A stretch of DNA of 64,000 bases from Hydrogenophaga sp040372165 (GCF_040372165.1 NZ_BAABWG010000004.1:124001-188000); one strand, 5' to 3'. Positions 42,189-51,384 are shown, counted from the stretch's first letter. Notes: a model not told the origin generated them from the letters alone. Numbers and translations: made by a program.

Positions 42189-42557
42189 ATGATTCAAACG
42201 CAATCTCGACTCGATGTTGCTGACAACACGGGTGCGAAATCCGTGATGTGCATCAAAGTGCTGGGCGGCTCCAAGCGCCGCTATGCCAGCGTTGGTGATG
42301 TCATCAAAGTCAGCGTCAAGGAAGCAGCGCCTCGTGGCCGCGTCAAAAAAGGCGAGGTCTACAACGCTGTGGTGGTGCGCACTGCCAAGGGCATCCGTCG
42401 TCCAGACGGCGCACTGATCAAGTTTGACGGCAATGCCGCCGTTTTGTTGAACGCCAAGCTGGAACCCATTGGTACCCGCATTTTTGGCCCGGTCACCCGT
42501 GAGCTGCGCTCTGAGCGTTTCATGAAGATCGTGTCTCTGGCACCTGAGGTTCTCTGA
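42189..42557 (+). CDS. rplN: 50S ribosomal protein L14
   Basis: 122 residues, the usual length, starting MIQTQSRLDVADNTGAK. L14 binds 23S rRNA at the subunit interface. It is the first gene of this spc-type cluster, where E. coli would have rpsQ just before it; here glpD lies upstream instead. The Shine-Dalgarno is poor (TTGGGACATATATCAA). Confidence 0.97.
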   Translation: MIQTQSRLDVADNTGAKSVMCIKVLGGSKRRYASVGDVIKVSVKEAAPRGRVKKGEVYNAVVVRTAKGIRRPDGALIKFDGNAAVLLNAKLEPIGTRIFGPVTRELRSERFMKIVSLAPEVL

Positions 42558-42566
42558 GGTATCACC

Positions 42567-42887
42567 ATGAACAAGATTCGTAAAGGCGACGAAGTCATCG
42601 TGATCGCTGGGCGCGACAAGGGCAAGCGCGGCAAAGTGTTGAGCCGTACTGATGCCACCCGCCTCGTGGTTGAGGGTGTGAACATCGTCAAGAAGCACGC
42701 CAAGCCAAACCCAATGCGTGGTGAGACCGGCGGCATCATCGAAAAGACCATGCCTATCCAGCAGTCCAACGTTGCCATCTTCAACGGTGCAACCGGCAAG
42801 GCTGATCGCGTGGGTATCAAGCTCCTGGAAGACGGCAAGAAAGTCCGCGTCTTCAAGTCGAGCGGCGAAGAAATCAAGGTGGCATGA
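42567..42887 (+). CDS. rplX: 50S ribosomal protein L24
   Basis: 106 residues with the KOW motif near the N-terminus (KGDEVIVIAGRDKGKRGKV, cited by GDEVIVIAGRDKGK). L24 starts 50S assembly by binding 23S domain I. It follows rplN after nine bases; its stop overlaps an ATG at 42884, six bases before the rplE start used here. Confidence 0.97.
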   Translation: MNKIRKGDEVIVIAGRDKGKRGKVLSRTDATRLVVEGVNIVKKHAKPNPMRGETGGIIEKTMPIQQSNVAIFNGATGKADRVGIKLLEDGKKVRVFKSSGEEIKVA

Positions 42888-42889
42888 CC

Positions 42890-43429
42890 ATGGCACGTTT
42901 TCAAGAACTGTATCGCGAGAAGATTGTTGCTGAGCTGACTAAGAAGTTCGGTTACACGTCTTCGATGGAAGTGCCTCGCCTGACCAAAATCACCCTGAAC
43001 ATGGGTGTTGGCGAAGCTGTTGCTGACAAAAAAGTGCTGGACAACGCCGTGGCCGACCTGACCAAGATTGCTGGTCAGAAGCCTGTCGTTACCCGCTCAC
43101 GCAAGGCCATCGCTGGCTTCAAGATTCGTGAGCAGCAGCCTATCGGTTGCATGGTGACCCTGCGCGGTGTTCGCATGTACGAATTCCTCGATCGTCTCGT
43201 GACGGTGGCTTTCCCCCGTGTGCGTGACTTCCGTGGCGTGTCCGGTCGCTCTTTTGACGGTCGTGGCAACTACAACATCGGTGTGAAAGAGCAGATCATC
43301 TTCCCCGAGATCGAGTACGACAAGATCGACGCACTGCGTGGTCTGAACATCAGCATCACGACGACGGCCAAGAACGACGAAGAGTGCAAGGCACTGCTGG
43401 CCGGTTTCCGTTTCCCGTTCAAGAACTGA
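42890..43429 (+). CDS. rplE: 50S ribosomal protein L5
   Basis: 179 residues, identical in length to the E. coli protein, starting MARFQELYREK. It binds 5S rRNA in the central protuberance. Conserved stretches include NMGVGEAVADKK and RSFDGRGNYNIGVKEQ. An ATG two codons earlier overlaps the rplX stop and is possible. In E. coli the S8 repressor site lies near this start. Confidence 0.97.
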   Translation: MARFQELYREKIVAELTKKFGYTSSMEVPRLTKITLNMGVGEAVADKKVLDNAVADLTKIAGQKPVVTRSRKAIAGFKIREQQPIGCMVTLRGVRMYEFLDRLVTVAFPRVRDFRGVSGRSFDGRGNYNIGVKEQIIFPEIEYDKIDALRGLNISITTTAKNDEECKALLAGFRFPFKN

Positions 43430-43437
43430 GGTGGCGT

Positions 43438-43743
43438 ATGGCAAAAAAAGCACTACTCCAGCGTGAACTCAAGCGCGAAAAGCTCGCAGCCAAGTTCTCC
43501 AAGAAATACGCAGAGCTGAAGGCCACTGCCAACGATGCCAAGTGCTCTGATGAAGAGCGCGAAGCAGCCCGTCTGGCCCTGCAGAAGCTGCCCCGTAACG
43601 CCAACCCGACCCGCCAGCGTGCTCGCTGCGAGATCACTGGTCGCCCTCGCGGTACGTTTGCCTTCTTCGGTCTCGGCCGTCAGAAGATCCGTGAAATGGC
43701 TTTCGCCGGTGAAATCCCAGGCGTGACCAAGGCCAGCTGGTAA
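43438..43743 (+). CDS. rpsN: 30S ribosomal protein S14
   Basis: 101 residues, starting MAKKALLQRELKREKL. This is the long, zinc-free S14 type: no CxxC pair is present and the C-terminus has RCEITGRPRGTFAFFGLGRQKIREMA, cited by RCEITGRPRG. It assembles late in the 30S head. Confidence 0.97.
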   Translation: MAKKALLQRELKREKLAAKFSKKYAELKATANDAKCSDEEREAARLALQKLPRNANPTRQRARCEITGRPRGTFAFFGLGRQKIREMAFAGEIPGVTKASW

Positions 43744-43761
43744 GCACTAGGAGAACCACAA

Positions 43762-44157
43762 ATGAGCATGAGTGATCCTATCGCTGACATGTTGACCCGC
43801 ATCCGTAACGCACAGATGGTCGAAAAGTCTGTCGTCTCGATGCCGGCTTCCAAAATCAAGGCTGCGATTGCCCAGGTCCTCAAGGACGAAGGCTACATCG
43901 ACGGTTTCCAGGTCAAGGCCGAGAGCGGCAAGAGCCAGTTGGAAATCGCCCTGAAGTACTACGCTGGCCGTCCTGTCATCGAGCGCATCGAGCGTGTGAG
44001 CCGCCCCGGCCTGCGCGTTTACCGCGGCAGCAATGCCATCCCTCAGGTCCAGAACGGCCTGGGCGTTGCCATCGTGACCACGCCGCGCGGCGTGATGACC
44101 GATCGCAAGGCACGCGCTACCGGCGTCGGTGGCGAAGTCTTGTGCTACGTCGCTTGA
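43762..44157 (+). CDS. rpsH: 30S ribosomal protein S8
   Basis: 131 residues beginning MSMSDPIADMLTRIRNAQ. The C-terminal VTTPRGVMTDRKARATGVGGEVLCYVA is the S8 signature, cited by GVGGEVLCYVA. S8 binds 16S helix 21 and in E. coli represses its own operon through a mimic of that site; I did not identify the mimic here. Confidence 0.97.
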   Translation: MSMSDPIADMLTRIRNAQMVEKSVVSMPASKIKAAIAQVLKDEGYIDGFQVKAESGKSQLEIALKYYAGRPVIERIERVSRPGLRVYRGSNAIPQVQNGLGVAIVTTPRGVMTDRKARATGVGGEVLCYVA

Positions 44158-44183
44158 TGCGGACATAGAAGGAGAAAACTGAT

Positions 44184-44717
44184 ATGTCACGTATTGGAAA
44201 AATGCCAGTGGCCATCCCGCAAGGCGTGGAAGTGGCCCTCAAGGCAGACCAGATCGATGTCAAGGGCTCGCTTGGTGCGCTGAGCATGGCCCAGAATGCA
44301 CTGGTCAAAATCGAAAACAAGGATGGCTCGCTGTCCTTTACCGCTGTTGATGCCTCCAGTGAAGCCAACGCCATGACGGGCACCATGCGCCAGATGGTCA
44401 ACAACATGGTGACCGGCGTCAGCAAGGGCTTCGAGAAGAAGCTCAACCTGATTGGCGTGGGTTTCCGTGCGCAGGCCAAAGGCACAACGCTCAACCTGAA
44501 CGTGGGCTTCTCCCACCCGGTTGACATCGTGATGCCCGAAGGTGTCAAGGTTGAAACCCCTTCCCAGACCGAAGTGGTCGTCAAGGGTGCAGACCGCCAG
44601 CGTGTTGGCCAAATCGCTTCCGAGATTCGTGCCGTTCGCCCACCCGAGCCTTACAAAGGCAAGGGCATCCGTTATTCGGATGAGCGCGTGGTCATGAAAG
44701 AAGCCAAGAAGAAATAA
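44184..44717 (+). CDS. rplF: 50S ribosomal protein L6
   Basis: 177 residues starting MSRIGKMPVAIPQGVEV, with the conserved C-terminal RPPEPYKGKGIRY. L6 sits near the factor-binding site of the 50S. An AGGAGAAAA Shine-Dalgarno precedes the ATG. Confidence 0.97.
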   Translation: MSRIGKMPVAIPQGVEVALKADQIDVKGSLGALSMAQNALVKIENKDGSLSFTAVDASSEANAMTGTMRQMVNNMVTGVSKGFEKKLNLIGVGFRAQAKGTTLNLNVGFSHPVDIVMPEGVKVETPSQTEVVVKGADRQRVGQIASEIRAVRPPEPYKGKGIRYSDERVVMKEAKKK

Positions 44718-44728
44718 GGAACAGGATC

Positions 44729-45094
44729 ATGTTGACGAAAAAAGAGCAACGCCTGCGCCGCGCCCGCCAGACCCGTATCCGCATTGCACAGCAAGGCACC
44801 GCGCGTCTGTCGGTCAATCGCACCAACCTGCACATCTACGCTTCCGTCATTTCCGGCGAAGGCGACAAGGTGCTGGCTTCTGCGTCGACGCTCGAAGCCG
44901 ATATCCGCAAGGAACTCGGTGGCGCCGGCAAAGGTGGCAACGCTGCTGCTGCAGCCCTGATCGGCAAACGCATTGCCGAGAAGGCCAAGGCAGCTGGCAT
45001 CGAGAAAGTGGCTTTTGACCGTTCCGGTTTTGCCTATCACGGCCGCGTGAAGGCCCTGGCAGATGCGGCTCGTGAAGCTGGTCTGCAGTTCTGA
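44729..45094 (+). CDS. rplR: 50S ribosomal protein L18
   Basis: 121 residues starting MLTKKEQRLRRARQTR, with VAFDRSGFAYHGRVKALADAAREAGL near the end, cited by FDRSGFAYHGRVKALA. It binds 5S rRNA together with L5 and is 11 bases after rplF. Confidence 0.97.
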   Translation: MLTKKEQRLRRARQTRIRIAQQGTARLSVNRTNLHIYASVISGEGDKVLASASTLEADIRKELGGAGKGGNAAAAALIGKRIAEKAKAAGIEKVAFDRSGFAYHGRVKALADAAREAGLQF

Positions 45095-45112
45095 TCAGAC
45101 GGGATACACAAG

Positions 45113-45631
45113 ATGGCTAAATTTCAGGCAAACGTAAAGAACGAAGCGAACGACGACGGTCTGCGCGAAAAGATGATCGCGATCAACCGCGTGACCAAAG
45201 TGGTCAAGGGTGGTCGTATCCTCGGTTTCGCTGCGCTGACCGTGGTTGGCGACGGTGATGGCCGCGTTGGCATGGGCAAGGGCAAGGCGCGTGAAGTGCC
45301 AGTGGCCGTGCAGAAGGCCATGGAGCAGGCTCGCCGCAACATGGTCAAGGTGTCGCTGAAGAACGGCTCCCTGCATCACGAAGTTCACGGTGAGCATGGC
45401 GCATCCAATGTGATGATGCTGCCAGCCAGCAAAGGTACCGGCATTATTGCTGGTGGTCCAATGCGCGCCGTTTTCGAGGTGCTGGGTGTGACCGACGTCG
45501 TGGCCAAGAGCCATGGCTCGAGCAACCCCTACAACCTGGTTCGCGCCACACTCGACGCACTGAAGAAATCGACCACACCTGCTGAAGTCGCTGCAAAGCG
45601 TGGCAAGTCGGTCGAAGAGATTCTGGGCTGA
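45113..45631 (+). CDS. rpsE: 30S ribosomal protein S5
   Basis: 172 residues. The N-terminal RNA-binding domain includes KMIAINRVTKVVKGGR and GDGDGRVGMGKGKAREVP. S5 forms part of the mRNA entry site and influences decoding accuracy. Confidence 0.97.
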   Translation: MAKFQANVKNEANDDGLREKMIAINRVTKVVKGGRILGFAALTVVGDGDGRVGMGKGKAREVPVAVQKAMEQARRNMVKVSLKNGSLHHEVHGEHGASNVMMLPASKGTGIIAGGPMRAVFEVLGVTDVVAKSHGSSNPYNLVRATLDALKKSTTPAEVAAKRGKSVEEILG

Positions 45632-45642
45632 TCGGAGCAATC

Positions 45643-45825
45643 ATGACTACTCAGAACACTGTCAAAGTACAACTGGTCCGCAGCCCTATCGGCTGCAAGC
45701 AGTCGCACCGTGATACGGTGCGTGGTCTCGGCCTGCGCAAGCTCAACAGCGTGAGCGAGCTCGAGGACACGCCCGCAGTGCGCGGCATGATCAACAAGGT
45801 CAGCTACCTGGTCAAGGTGCTGTAA
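45643..45825 (+). CDS. rpmD: 50S ribosomal protein L30
   Basis: 60 residues with KVQLVRSPIGCKQSHRDTVRGLGLRKL, cited by VRGLGLRKLNSV. It is a small globular 50S protein. It sits between rpsE and rplO, 11 and 17 bases away. Confidence 0.97.
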   Translation: MTTQNTVKVQLVRSPIGCKQSHRDTVRGLGLRKLNSVSELEDTPAVRGMINKVSYLVKVL

Positions 45826-45842
45826 GCAACGGACGTATCGTC

Positions 45843-46274
45843 ATGCAACTCAATTCCATTCAACCCGCATCGGGTGCCAAGCACGCCAAGCGCCGTGTCG
45901 GTCGTGGTATCGGCTCCGGCCTGGGCAAGACCGCTGGTCGTGGCCACAAAGGTCAGAAATCGCGTGCAGGTGGTTATCACAAGGTCGGCTTCGAAGGCGG
46001 CCAGATGCCACTGCAGCGTCGTCTGCCCAAGCGCGGCTTCAAGTCTGCCAAGCTGGCCTTCAGTGCTGAAGTGAGCCTGGCCGAACTGCAAAAGCTCGAC
46101 GCAGCCGAAGTGGACCTGCTGGTGCTCAAGCAAGCCGGTCTGATTCCTCAGCTGGCGAAGCGCGTCAAGGTCATCCTCAGCGGTGAAATCAAGCGTGCCG
46201 TCCAGCTCAAGGACGTAGCGGCTACCGCTGGCGCCAAGGCAGCCATCGAGGCCGCTGGCGGCTCGGTCGCCTGA
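45843..46274 (+). CDS. rplO: 50S ribosomal protein L15
   Basis: 143 residues. The Gly-rich N-terminal tail VGRGIGSGLGKTAGRGHKGQKSR, cited by GRGIGSGLGKTAGRGHKGQ, is characteristic. L15 joins late in 50S assembly. secY follows after 30 bases. Confidence 0.97.
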   Translation: MQLNSIQPASGAKHAKRRVGRGIGSGLGKTAGRGHKGQKSRAGGYHKVGFEGGQMPLQRRLPKRGFKSAKLAFSAEVSLAELQKLDAAEVDLLVLKQAGLIPQLAKRVKVILSGEIKRAVQLKDVAATAGAKAAIEAAGGSVA

Positions 46275-46304
46275 GTGTTGACTGTCTGAAAAAGGCAAGC
46301 AGAC

Positions 46305-47624
46305 GTGGCTAACCCCAGCGCAACCCTGGCCAGATCCGGCAAGTACGGCGATCTCACTCGCCGACTGTGGTTTCTGTTCCTGGCACTGATGGTCTACCGG
46401 ATCGGGGCGCACATCCCCGTGCCGGGGATCGATCCTGACGTGCTTCAGCAGATGTTCGAGAACCAGAGCGACGGCATTTTGGGCCTGTTCAACATGTTCT
46501 CGGGCGGAGCGCTGGAGCGTTTCACGGTGTTCGCGCTGGGCATCATGCCCTATATCTCGGCTTCCATCATCATGCAGCTGGCTACCTACGTCGTTCCGAC
46601 GCTGGAAGCGCTGAAGAAGGAAGGCGAGGCCGGTCGTCGCAAGATCACCACATATACACGCTACGGTACACTGGCTTTGGCCATTTTCCAGTCACTGAGC
46701 ATTGCTCTGGCCCTGGAAGGCCAAGCAGGACTGGTGATCGACCCGGGTATCACTTTCCGCTTGACGGCTGTGGTCAGTCTGGTTGCTGGCACCATGTTCC
46801 TGATGTGGTTGGGCGAGCAAATCACAGAGCGTGGACTCGGCAACGGTATTTCCTTGCTGATCTTTGCCGGAATTGCTGCAGGTCTGCCGAGTGGTCTGGG
46901 TCAGTTTGCAACACTGGTTGAGCAAGGTGCCATGGGTGCGTTGCCCGCACTGTTCATTGCAGCGCTGGTGGTCCTGGTGACCTACTTTGTGGTGTTTGTC
47001 GAGCGTGGTCAGCGCAAGATTCTGGTGAACTATGCTCGCCGTCAGGTGGGTAACAAGGTCTACGCAGGCCAGTCGTCTCACTTGCCACTGAAGCTGAACA
47101 TGGCAGGCGTGATTCCTCCCATTTTTGCTTCCTCGATTATTTTGCTGCCCACAACTGTGGTCAGCTGGGTGAGCACAGGTGACTCCACCCGCTGGTTGCG
47201 AGATATCGCCAGCGCGCTGTCACCAGGGCAACCCATTTATGTGGCGTTCTACGCGACGGCCATCATCTTCTTCTGTTTCTTCTACACGGCTCTGGTTTTC
47301 AACAGCCGCGAGACAGCAGACAACCTGAAGAAGAGTGGTGCATTCATTCCAGGCATTCGCCCGGGTGACCAGACCGCACGCCACATTGACAAGATTCTGG
47401 TGCGACTGACCATGATGGGTGCGATCTACATCACAGCCGTCTGCCTGTTGCCCGAGTTTCTGATTTTGAAGTATCAAGTGCCTTTCTATTTTGGCGGTAC
47501 CTCATTGTTGATCATCGTGGTGGTCACCATGGACTTCATGGCCCAGGTGCAGAACTACATGATGTCGCAACAGTATGAGTCGCTGCTCAAGAAGGCCAAT
47601 TTCAGGACATCTATTGGCGGCTGA
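46305..47624 (+). CDS. secY: Preprotein translocase subunit SecY
   Basis: A 439-residue channel protein with ten helices, the core of the Sec translocon. FRLAVVALMVYRIG-like start is seen as FLALMVYRIGAHIPVPGID. The plug region is followed by GILGLFNMFSGGALERFTVFALGIMPYISASIIMQL, cited by FNMFSGGALERFTVFALGI. The start is GTG (46305), preceded by AAGGCAAGCAGAC. SecY lies inside the ribosomal operon as usual. Confidence 0.97.
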   Translation: MANPSATLARSGKYGDLTRRLWFLFLALMVYRIGAHIPVPGIDPDVLQQMFENQSDGILGLFNMFSGGALERFTVFALGIMPYISASIIMQLATYVVPTLEALKKEGEAGRRKITTYTRYGTLALAIFQSLSIALALEGQAGLVIDPGITFRLTAVVSLVAGTMFLMWLGEQITERGLGNGISLLIFAGIAAGLPSGLGQFATLVEQGAMGALPALFIAALVVLVTYFVVFVERGQRKILVNYARRQVGNKVYAGQSSHLPLKLNMAGVIPPIFASSIILLPTTVVSWVSTGDSTRWLRDIASALSPGQPIYVAFYATAIIFFCFFYTALVFNSRETADNLKKSGAFIPGIRPGDQTARHIDKILVRLTMMGAIYITAVCLLPEFLILKYQVPFYFGGTSLLIIVVVTMDFMAQVQNYMMSQQYESLLKKANFRTSIGG

Positions 47625-47629
47625 ACATC

Positions 47630-47848
47630 ATGTCCAAGGACGATGTGATCGAGATGCAGGGGGAAGTGGTTGAAAACCTTCCCAACGCAACTTTCAGAGT
47701 CAAGCTCGAGAACGGACACACTGTTCTCGCGCACATTTCAGGCAAGATGAGGATGCACTACATCCGCATCCTGCCAGGTGACAAGGTCAAAGTGGAGCTC
47801 ACGCCATACGACCTGTCGCGGGCACGGATAGTTTTCCGTTCCAGGTAG
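47630..47848 (+). CDS. infA: Translation initiation factor IF-1
   Basis: 72 residues, an OB-fold protein that occupies the 30S A site. It reads SKDDVIEMQGEVVENLPN and ends YDLSRARIVFRSR, cited in part. Its place between secY and rpmJ is common in betaproteobacteria. Confidence 0.97.
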   Translation: MSKDDVIEMQGEVVENLPNATFRVKLENGHTVLAHISGKMRMHYIRILPGDKVKVELTPYDLSRARIVFRSR

Positions 47849-47900
47849 CAGGTGAAGCTGTAAGGCTGAGAGTACATTTTTGGTTATTCAGGAGAACATC

Positions 47901-48014
47901 ATGAAAGTTTCGGCTTCGGTCAAGAAAATGTGCCGTAACTGTAAGATCATTCGACGCAATGGCATCGTGCGCGTCATCTGCACGGACCCGCGTCACAAGC
48001 AGCGTCAAGGCTGA
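47901..48014 (+). CDS. rpmJ: 50S ribosomal protein L36
   Basis: A 37-residue protein of the zinc-binding type: cysteines in MCRNCK (residues 11 and 14), VICTD (27), and His in PRHKQ (32). Sequence reads KVSASVKKMCRNCKIIRR in its first half. The ATG at 47901 has AGGAG six bases upstream. Confidence 0.97.
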   Translation: MKVSASVKKMCRNCKIIRRNGIVRVICTDPRHKQRQG

Positions 48015-48035
48015 GCGCACGTATAGAGGACCCAC

Positions 48036-48401
48036 ATGGCTCGTATTGCAGGTATCAACATTCCGCCGCACAAGCACGCAGAAATCGGCTTGACGGCTAT
48101 CTTTGGCATTGGTCGCACTCGCGCTCGCAAGATTTGCGAAGCATGCGGCATCGACTACGCAAAGAAAATCAAGGACTTCACGGACGGCGATCTCGAAAAG
48201 ATCCGTGAAGCTATTGGCCAGTACCTCGTTGAAGGTGATCTGCGCCGTGAGAACACGATGGCTATCAAGCGTTTGATGGACATCGGTTGCTACCGCGGCT
48301 TCCGTCACCGCCGTGGCCTGCCAGTGCGTGGTCAGCGTACCAAGACCAACGCCCGCACTCGCAAGGGTCCTCGCAAGGCTGCCCAGTCGCTCAAGAAGTA
48401 A
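48036..48401 (+). CDS. rpsM: 30S ribosomal protein S13
   Basis: 121 residues starting MARIAGINIPPHKHAEIGL, with the helical RNA-contacting C-terminal RGLPVRGQRTKTNARTRKGPRK, cited by GLPVRGQRTKTNARTRKGP. It opens the alpha-type group and bridges 30S and 50S heads. Confidence 0.97.
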   Translation: MARIAGINIPPHKHAEIGLTAIFGIGRTRARKICEACGIDYAKKIKDFTDGDLEKIREAIGQYLVEGDLRRENTMAIKRLMDIGCYRGFRHRRGLPVRGQRTKTNARTRKGPRKAAQSLKK

Positions 48402-48415
48402 TCTGAAGGACACAC

Positions 48416-48814
48416 ATGGCTAAGAGTTCCTCCGCAGCTGCCCGCGTTCGCAAGAAGGTCCGCAAGAACATTGCTGACGGCATTGCACACGTGCACGCTT
48501 CGTTCAACAACACCATCATCACGATCACCGACCGTCAGGGCAATGCTCTGTCCTGGGCGTCTTCCGGTGGTCAGGGCTTCAAGGGCTCGCGCAAGTCCAC
48601 GCCGTTCGCTGCGCAGGTGGCTTCGGAAGTGGCTGGTCGTGCCGCCATGGAGCAAGGTATCAAGAACCTCGACGTCGAGATCAAGGGCCCAGGCCCAGGT
48701 CGCGAGTCTTCGGTTCGCGCCCTCGGCGCCCTGGGTATCCGCATCACGTCCATTTCTGACGTGACCCCGGTGCCCCACAACGGCTGCCGTCCTCAGAAGC
48801 GTCGCCGCATCTGA
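48416..48814 (+). CDS. rpsK: 30S ribosomal protein S11
   Basis: 132 residues. NTIITITDRQGNALSWASSGG and PVPHNGCRPQKRRRI are conserved. It lies on the 30S platform near the mRNA exit. It is followed by a promoter and a terminator rather than directly by rpsD. Confidence 0.97.
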   Translation: MAKSSSAAARVRKKVRKNIADGIAHVHASFNNTIITITDRQGNALSWASSGGQGFKGSRKSTPFAAQVASEVAGRAAMEQGIKNLDVEIKGPGPGRESSVRALGALGIRITSISDVTPVPHNGCRPQKRRRI

Positions 48815-48823
48815 GTCTCGCGC

Positions 48824-48853
48824 TTGCCGACTGCGCCATTTGCGCAGTACAAT
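48824..48853 (+). promoter_or_regulatory. Promoter upstream of rpsD with inverted repeat in spacer
   Basis: TTGCCG (48824-48829), an 18-base spacer and TACAAT (48848-48853). The spacer contains ACTGCGC-CATTT-GCGCAGT (48830-48848), a perfect inverted repeat that may be an operator. Confidence 0.65.
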
Positions 48854-48871
48854 AGAAAGCTTTTTTCGAGC

Positions 48872-48906
48872 GCCACCGCAGCAGAAATGCTTGCGGTGGC
48901 ATTTTT
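48872..48906 (+). terminator. Terminator or attenuator before rpsD
   Basis: GCCACCGCA (48872-48880) and TGCGGTGGC (48892-48900) form a nine-base stem with an 11-base loop, followed by ATTTTT. It lies about 12-40 bases after the expected start of the rpsD promoter and 97 bases before the rpsD GTG, so it can act as an attenuator in the leader. Confidence 0.75.
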
Positions 48907-49002
48907 GCTAAGCCCACTGCCCCTGCTTGTCGGGTGGCTCCCGCAGCGTCGGGCTCCCATATGAGCCCCTTTGGTTGCGGCAGATAAACCAAGGAAACCA
49001 AC

Positions 49003-49626
<624 letters not shown>

Positions 49627-49723
49627 TCCCGCTCCCGGTGGTCGTTGTGATAAGCGCCGCCGGGCCATCATGCTCCGTAGGCCTTATCGGTGTAACGAGC
49701 CGAGGGTACTGAAGGAAGTTTGA

Positions 49724-50710
49724 ATGCTGAACAATCTGCTCAAGCCCAAAACCATTAACGTCGAGCAAATCTCGACCAATCGAGCCAAAGTGACGTTGGA
49801 GCCGTTTGAACGCGGCTACGGTCACACTCTGGGCAACGCACTGCGCCGTGTGCTCCTGTCTTCCATGACCGGTCATGCGCCGACAGAAGTCACCATTGCA
49901 GGAGTCGTGCACGAGTACTCGTCCATTGACGGTGTCCAGGAAGACGTGGTCAACATTCTCCTGAACCTCAAGGGCGTGGTTTTCAAGCTCCACAACCGCG
50001 ATGAAGTGACCCTGAGCCTGCGCAAGGACGGCGAAGGCGTTGTCACGGCTGCCGATATCCAGACGCCGCACGACGTCGAAATCGTCAACCCGGAACACGC
50101 CATCGCAACCCTGTCTGCCGGCGCCAAGCTGGACATGCAGATCAAGGTGGAAAAGGGCCGTGGCTACGTGCCGGGTAACCTGCGCCGCGGCGACGACCAG
50201 TCCCGCTCGCTGGGCCGAATCGTCCTCGACGCATCGTTCTCCCCTATCAAGCGCGTGAGCTATACCGTGGAAAGCGCTCGTGTGGAGCAACGCACCGACC
50301 TGGACAAGCTGGTTCTCGAAATCGAAACCAATGGCTCCATCGGTCCTGAAGAAGCCGTGCGTGCCTCTGCCAAGATTCTGGTGGAGCAGCTGGCTGTCTT
50401 CGCTCAGCTCGAAGGTGTGGAACTGTCCGCATTCGACCAGCCTGCCCAGCGCAGCACCCAGCAGTTCGACCCGATCCTGCTGCGTCCTGTGGACGAACTG
50501 GAGCTCACGGTCCGTTCTGCGAACTGCCTGAAGGCCGAAAACATCTACTACATCGGTGACCTGATCCAGCGCACCGAGAACGAGCTGCTCAAGACACCTA
50601 ACCTAGGCCGCAAGTCGCTCAACGAAATCAAGGAAGTGCTCGCCTCCCGCGGTCTGACCTTGGGCATGAAGCTCGAGAACTGGCCACCAGCAGGTCTGGA
50701 CAAGCACTGA
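49724..50710 (+). CDS. rpoA: RNA polymerase alpha subunit
   Basis: 328 residues. The N-terminal dimerisation domain shows FERGYGHTLGNALRRVLLSSM, cited by RGYGHTLGNALRRVLLSS. The flexible linker follows at about 235-250. The C-terminal domain that binds UP elements and activators has LELTVRSANCLKAENIYYIGDL, cited by VRSANCLKAENIYYIGDLI. Position between rpsD and rplQ is standard. Confidence 0.98.
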   Translation: MLNNLLKPKTINVEQISTNRAKVTLEPFERGYGHTLGNALRRVLLSSMTGHAPTEVTIAGVVHEYSSIDGVQEDVVNILLNLKGVVFKLHNRDEVTLSLRKDGEGVVTAADIQTPHDVEIVNPEHAIATLSAGAKLDMQIKVEKGRGYVPGNLRRGDDQSRSLGRIVLDASFSPIKRVSYTVESARVEQRTDLDKLVLEIETNGSIGPEEAVRASAKILVEQLAVFAQLEGVELSAFDQPAQRSTQQFDPILLRPVDELELTVRSANCLKAENIYYIGDLIQRTENELLKTPNLGRKSLNEIKEVLASRGLTLGMKLENWPPAGLDKH

Positions 50711-50794
50711 CCTGACAACACCATCGACATCAACTGAATGACGAACCACCAGTACCTGATACGGCTGGTGGCAAAACACTGAAAGGAAATCATC

Positions 50795-51220
50795 ATGCGT
50801 CATCGTCACGGACTCCGTAAACTCAACCGCACCAGCGCTCACCGCCAGGCCATGCTGCGCAACATGGTGACATCGCTCATCGAACATGAGGTCATCAAGA
50901 CCACGCTTCCCAAGGCCAAGGAGCTGCGTCGTGTGATCGAACCGATGATCACACTGGCTAAAGAAGACAATGTTGCCAATCGTCGCTTGGCTTATAGCCG
51001 TGTCGCTGGAAGGCAAGGGCGCCCGGATGGTGCATCCCAAGCTCGACAAGTCGTGTCTAAGCTGTTCAACGAACTCGGCCCTCGCTTCAAAGCACGTCCA
51101 GGTGGTTACACCCGTATTCTGAAAATGGGTTTCCGCGTGGGCGACAACGCTCCGATGGCTCTCATCGAATTGGTTGACCGCCCGGAAAATGATGCTTCTG
51201 AAGGTGATGCAGCCGAATAA
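50795..51220 (+). CDS. rplQ: 50S ribosomal protein L17 with an internal insertion
   Basis: 141 residues against about 127 in E. coli. The start (MRHRHGLRKLNRTSAHRQAM) and end (RPGGYTRILKMGFRVGDNAPMA) are typical. Between RRLAY and KLFNELG there are 21 residues (SRVAGRQGRPDGASQARQVVS) where E. coli has ten, an 11-residue insertion. It is in frame and basic/Gly-rich. AAAGGAAA precedes the ATG. It ends the alpha group. Confidence 0.95.
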   Translation: MRHRHGLRKLNRTSAHRQAMLRNMVTSLIEHEVIKTTLPKAKELRRVIEPMITLAKEDNVANRRLAYSRVAGRQGRPDGASQARQVVSKLFNELGPRFKARPGGYTRILKMGFRVGDNAPMALIELVDRPENDASEGDAAE

Positions 51221-51226
51221 TCGTGC

Positions 51227-51232
51227 TATAAT
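51227..51232 (+). promoter_or_regulatory. -10 element of the initiator tRNA gene
   Basis: A perfect TATAAT lies 13 bases before the mature tRNA 5' end and overlaps the region just after the rplQ stop. The -35 region (around 51204-51209) is poor. The tRNA may also be read through from rplQ. Confidence 0.5.
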
Positions 51233-51245
51233 CTAAGTCTCTTGA

Positions 51246-51322
<77 letters not shown>

Positions 51323-51351
51323 AACAGACAGGTCTGAGTTACTCAGGCCAA

Positions 51352-51384
51352 TTGAAAAAGCCCTCTCCGGAGGGCTTTTTTTTT
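51352..51384 (+). terminator. Intrinsic terminator after the initiator tRNA
   Basis: GCCCTC (51360-51365) and GAGGGC (51370-51375) with loop TCCG, extended by flanking A and T runs, then nine Ts (51376-51384). It is close to an ideal terminator for the ribosomal/tRNA transcript. Confidence 0.93.
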
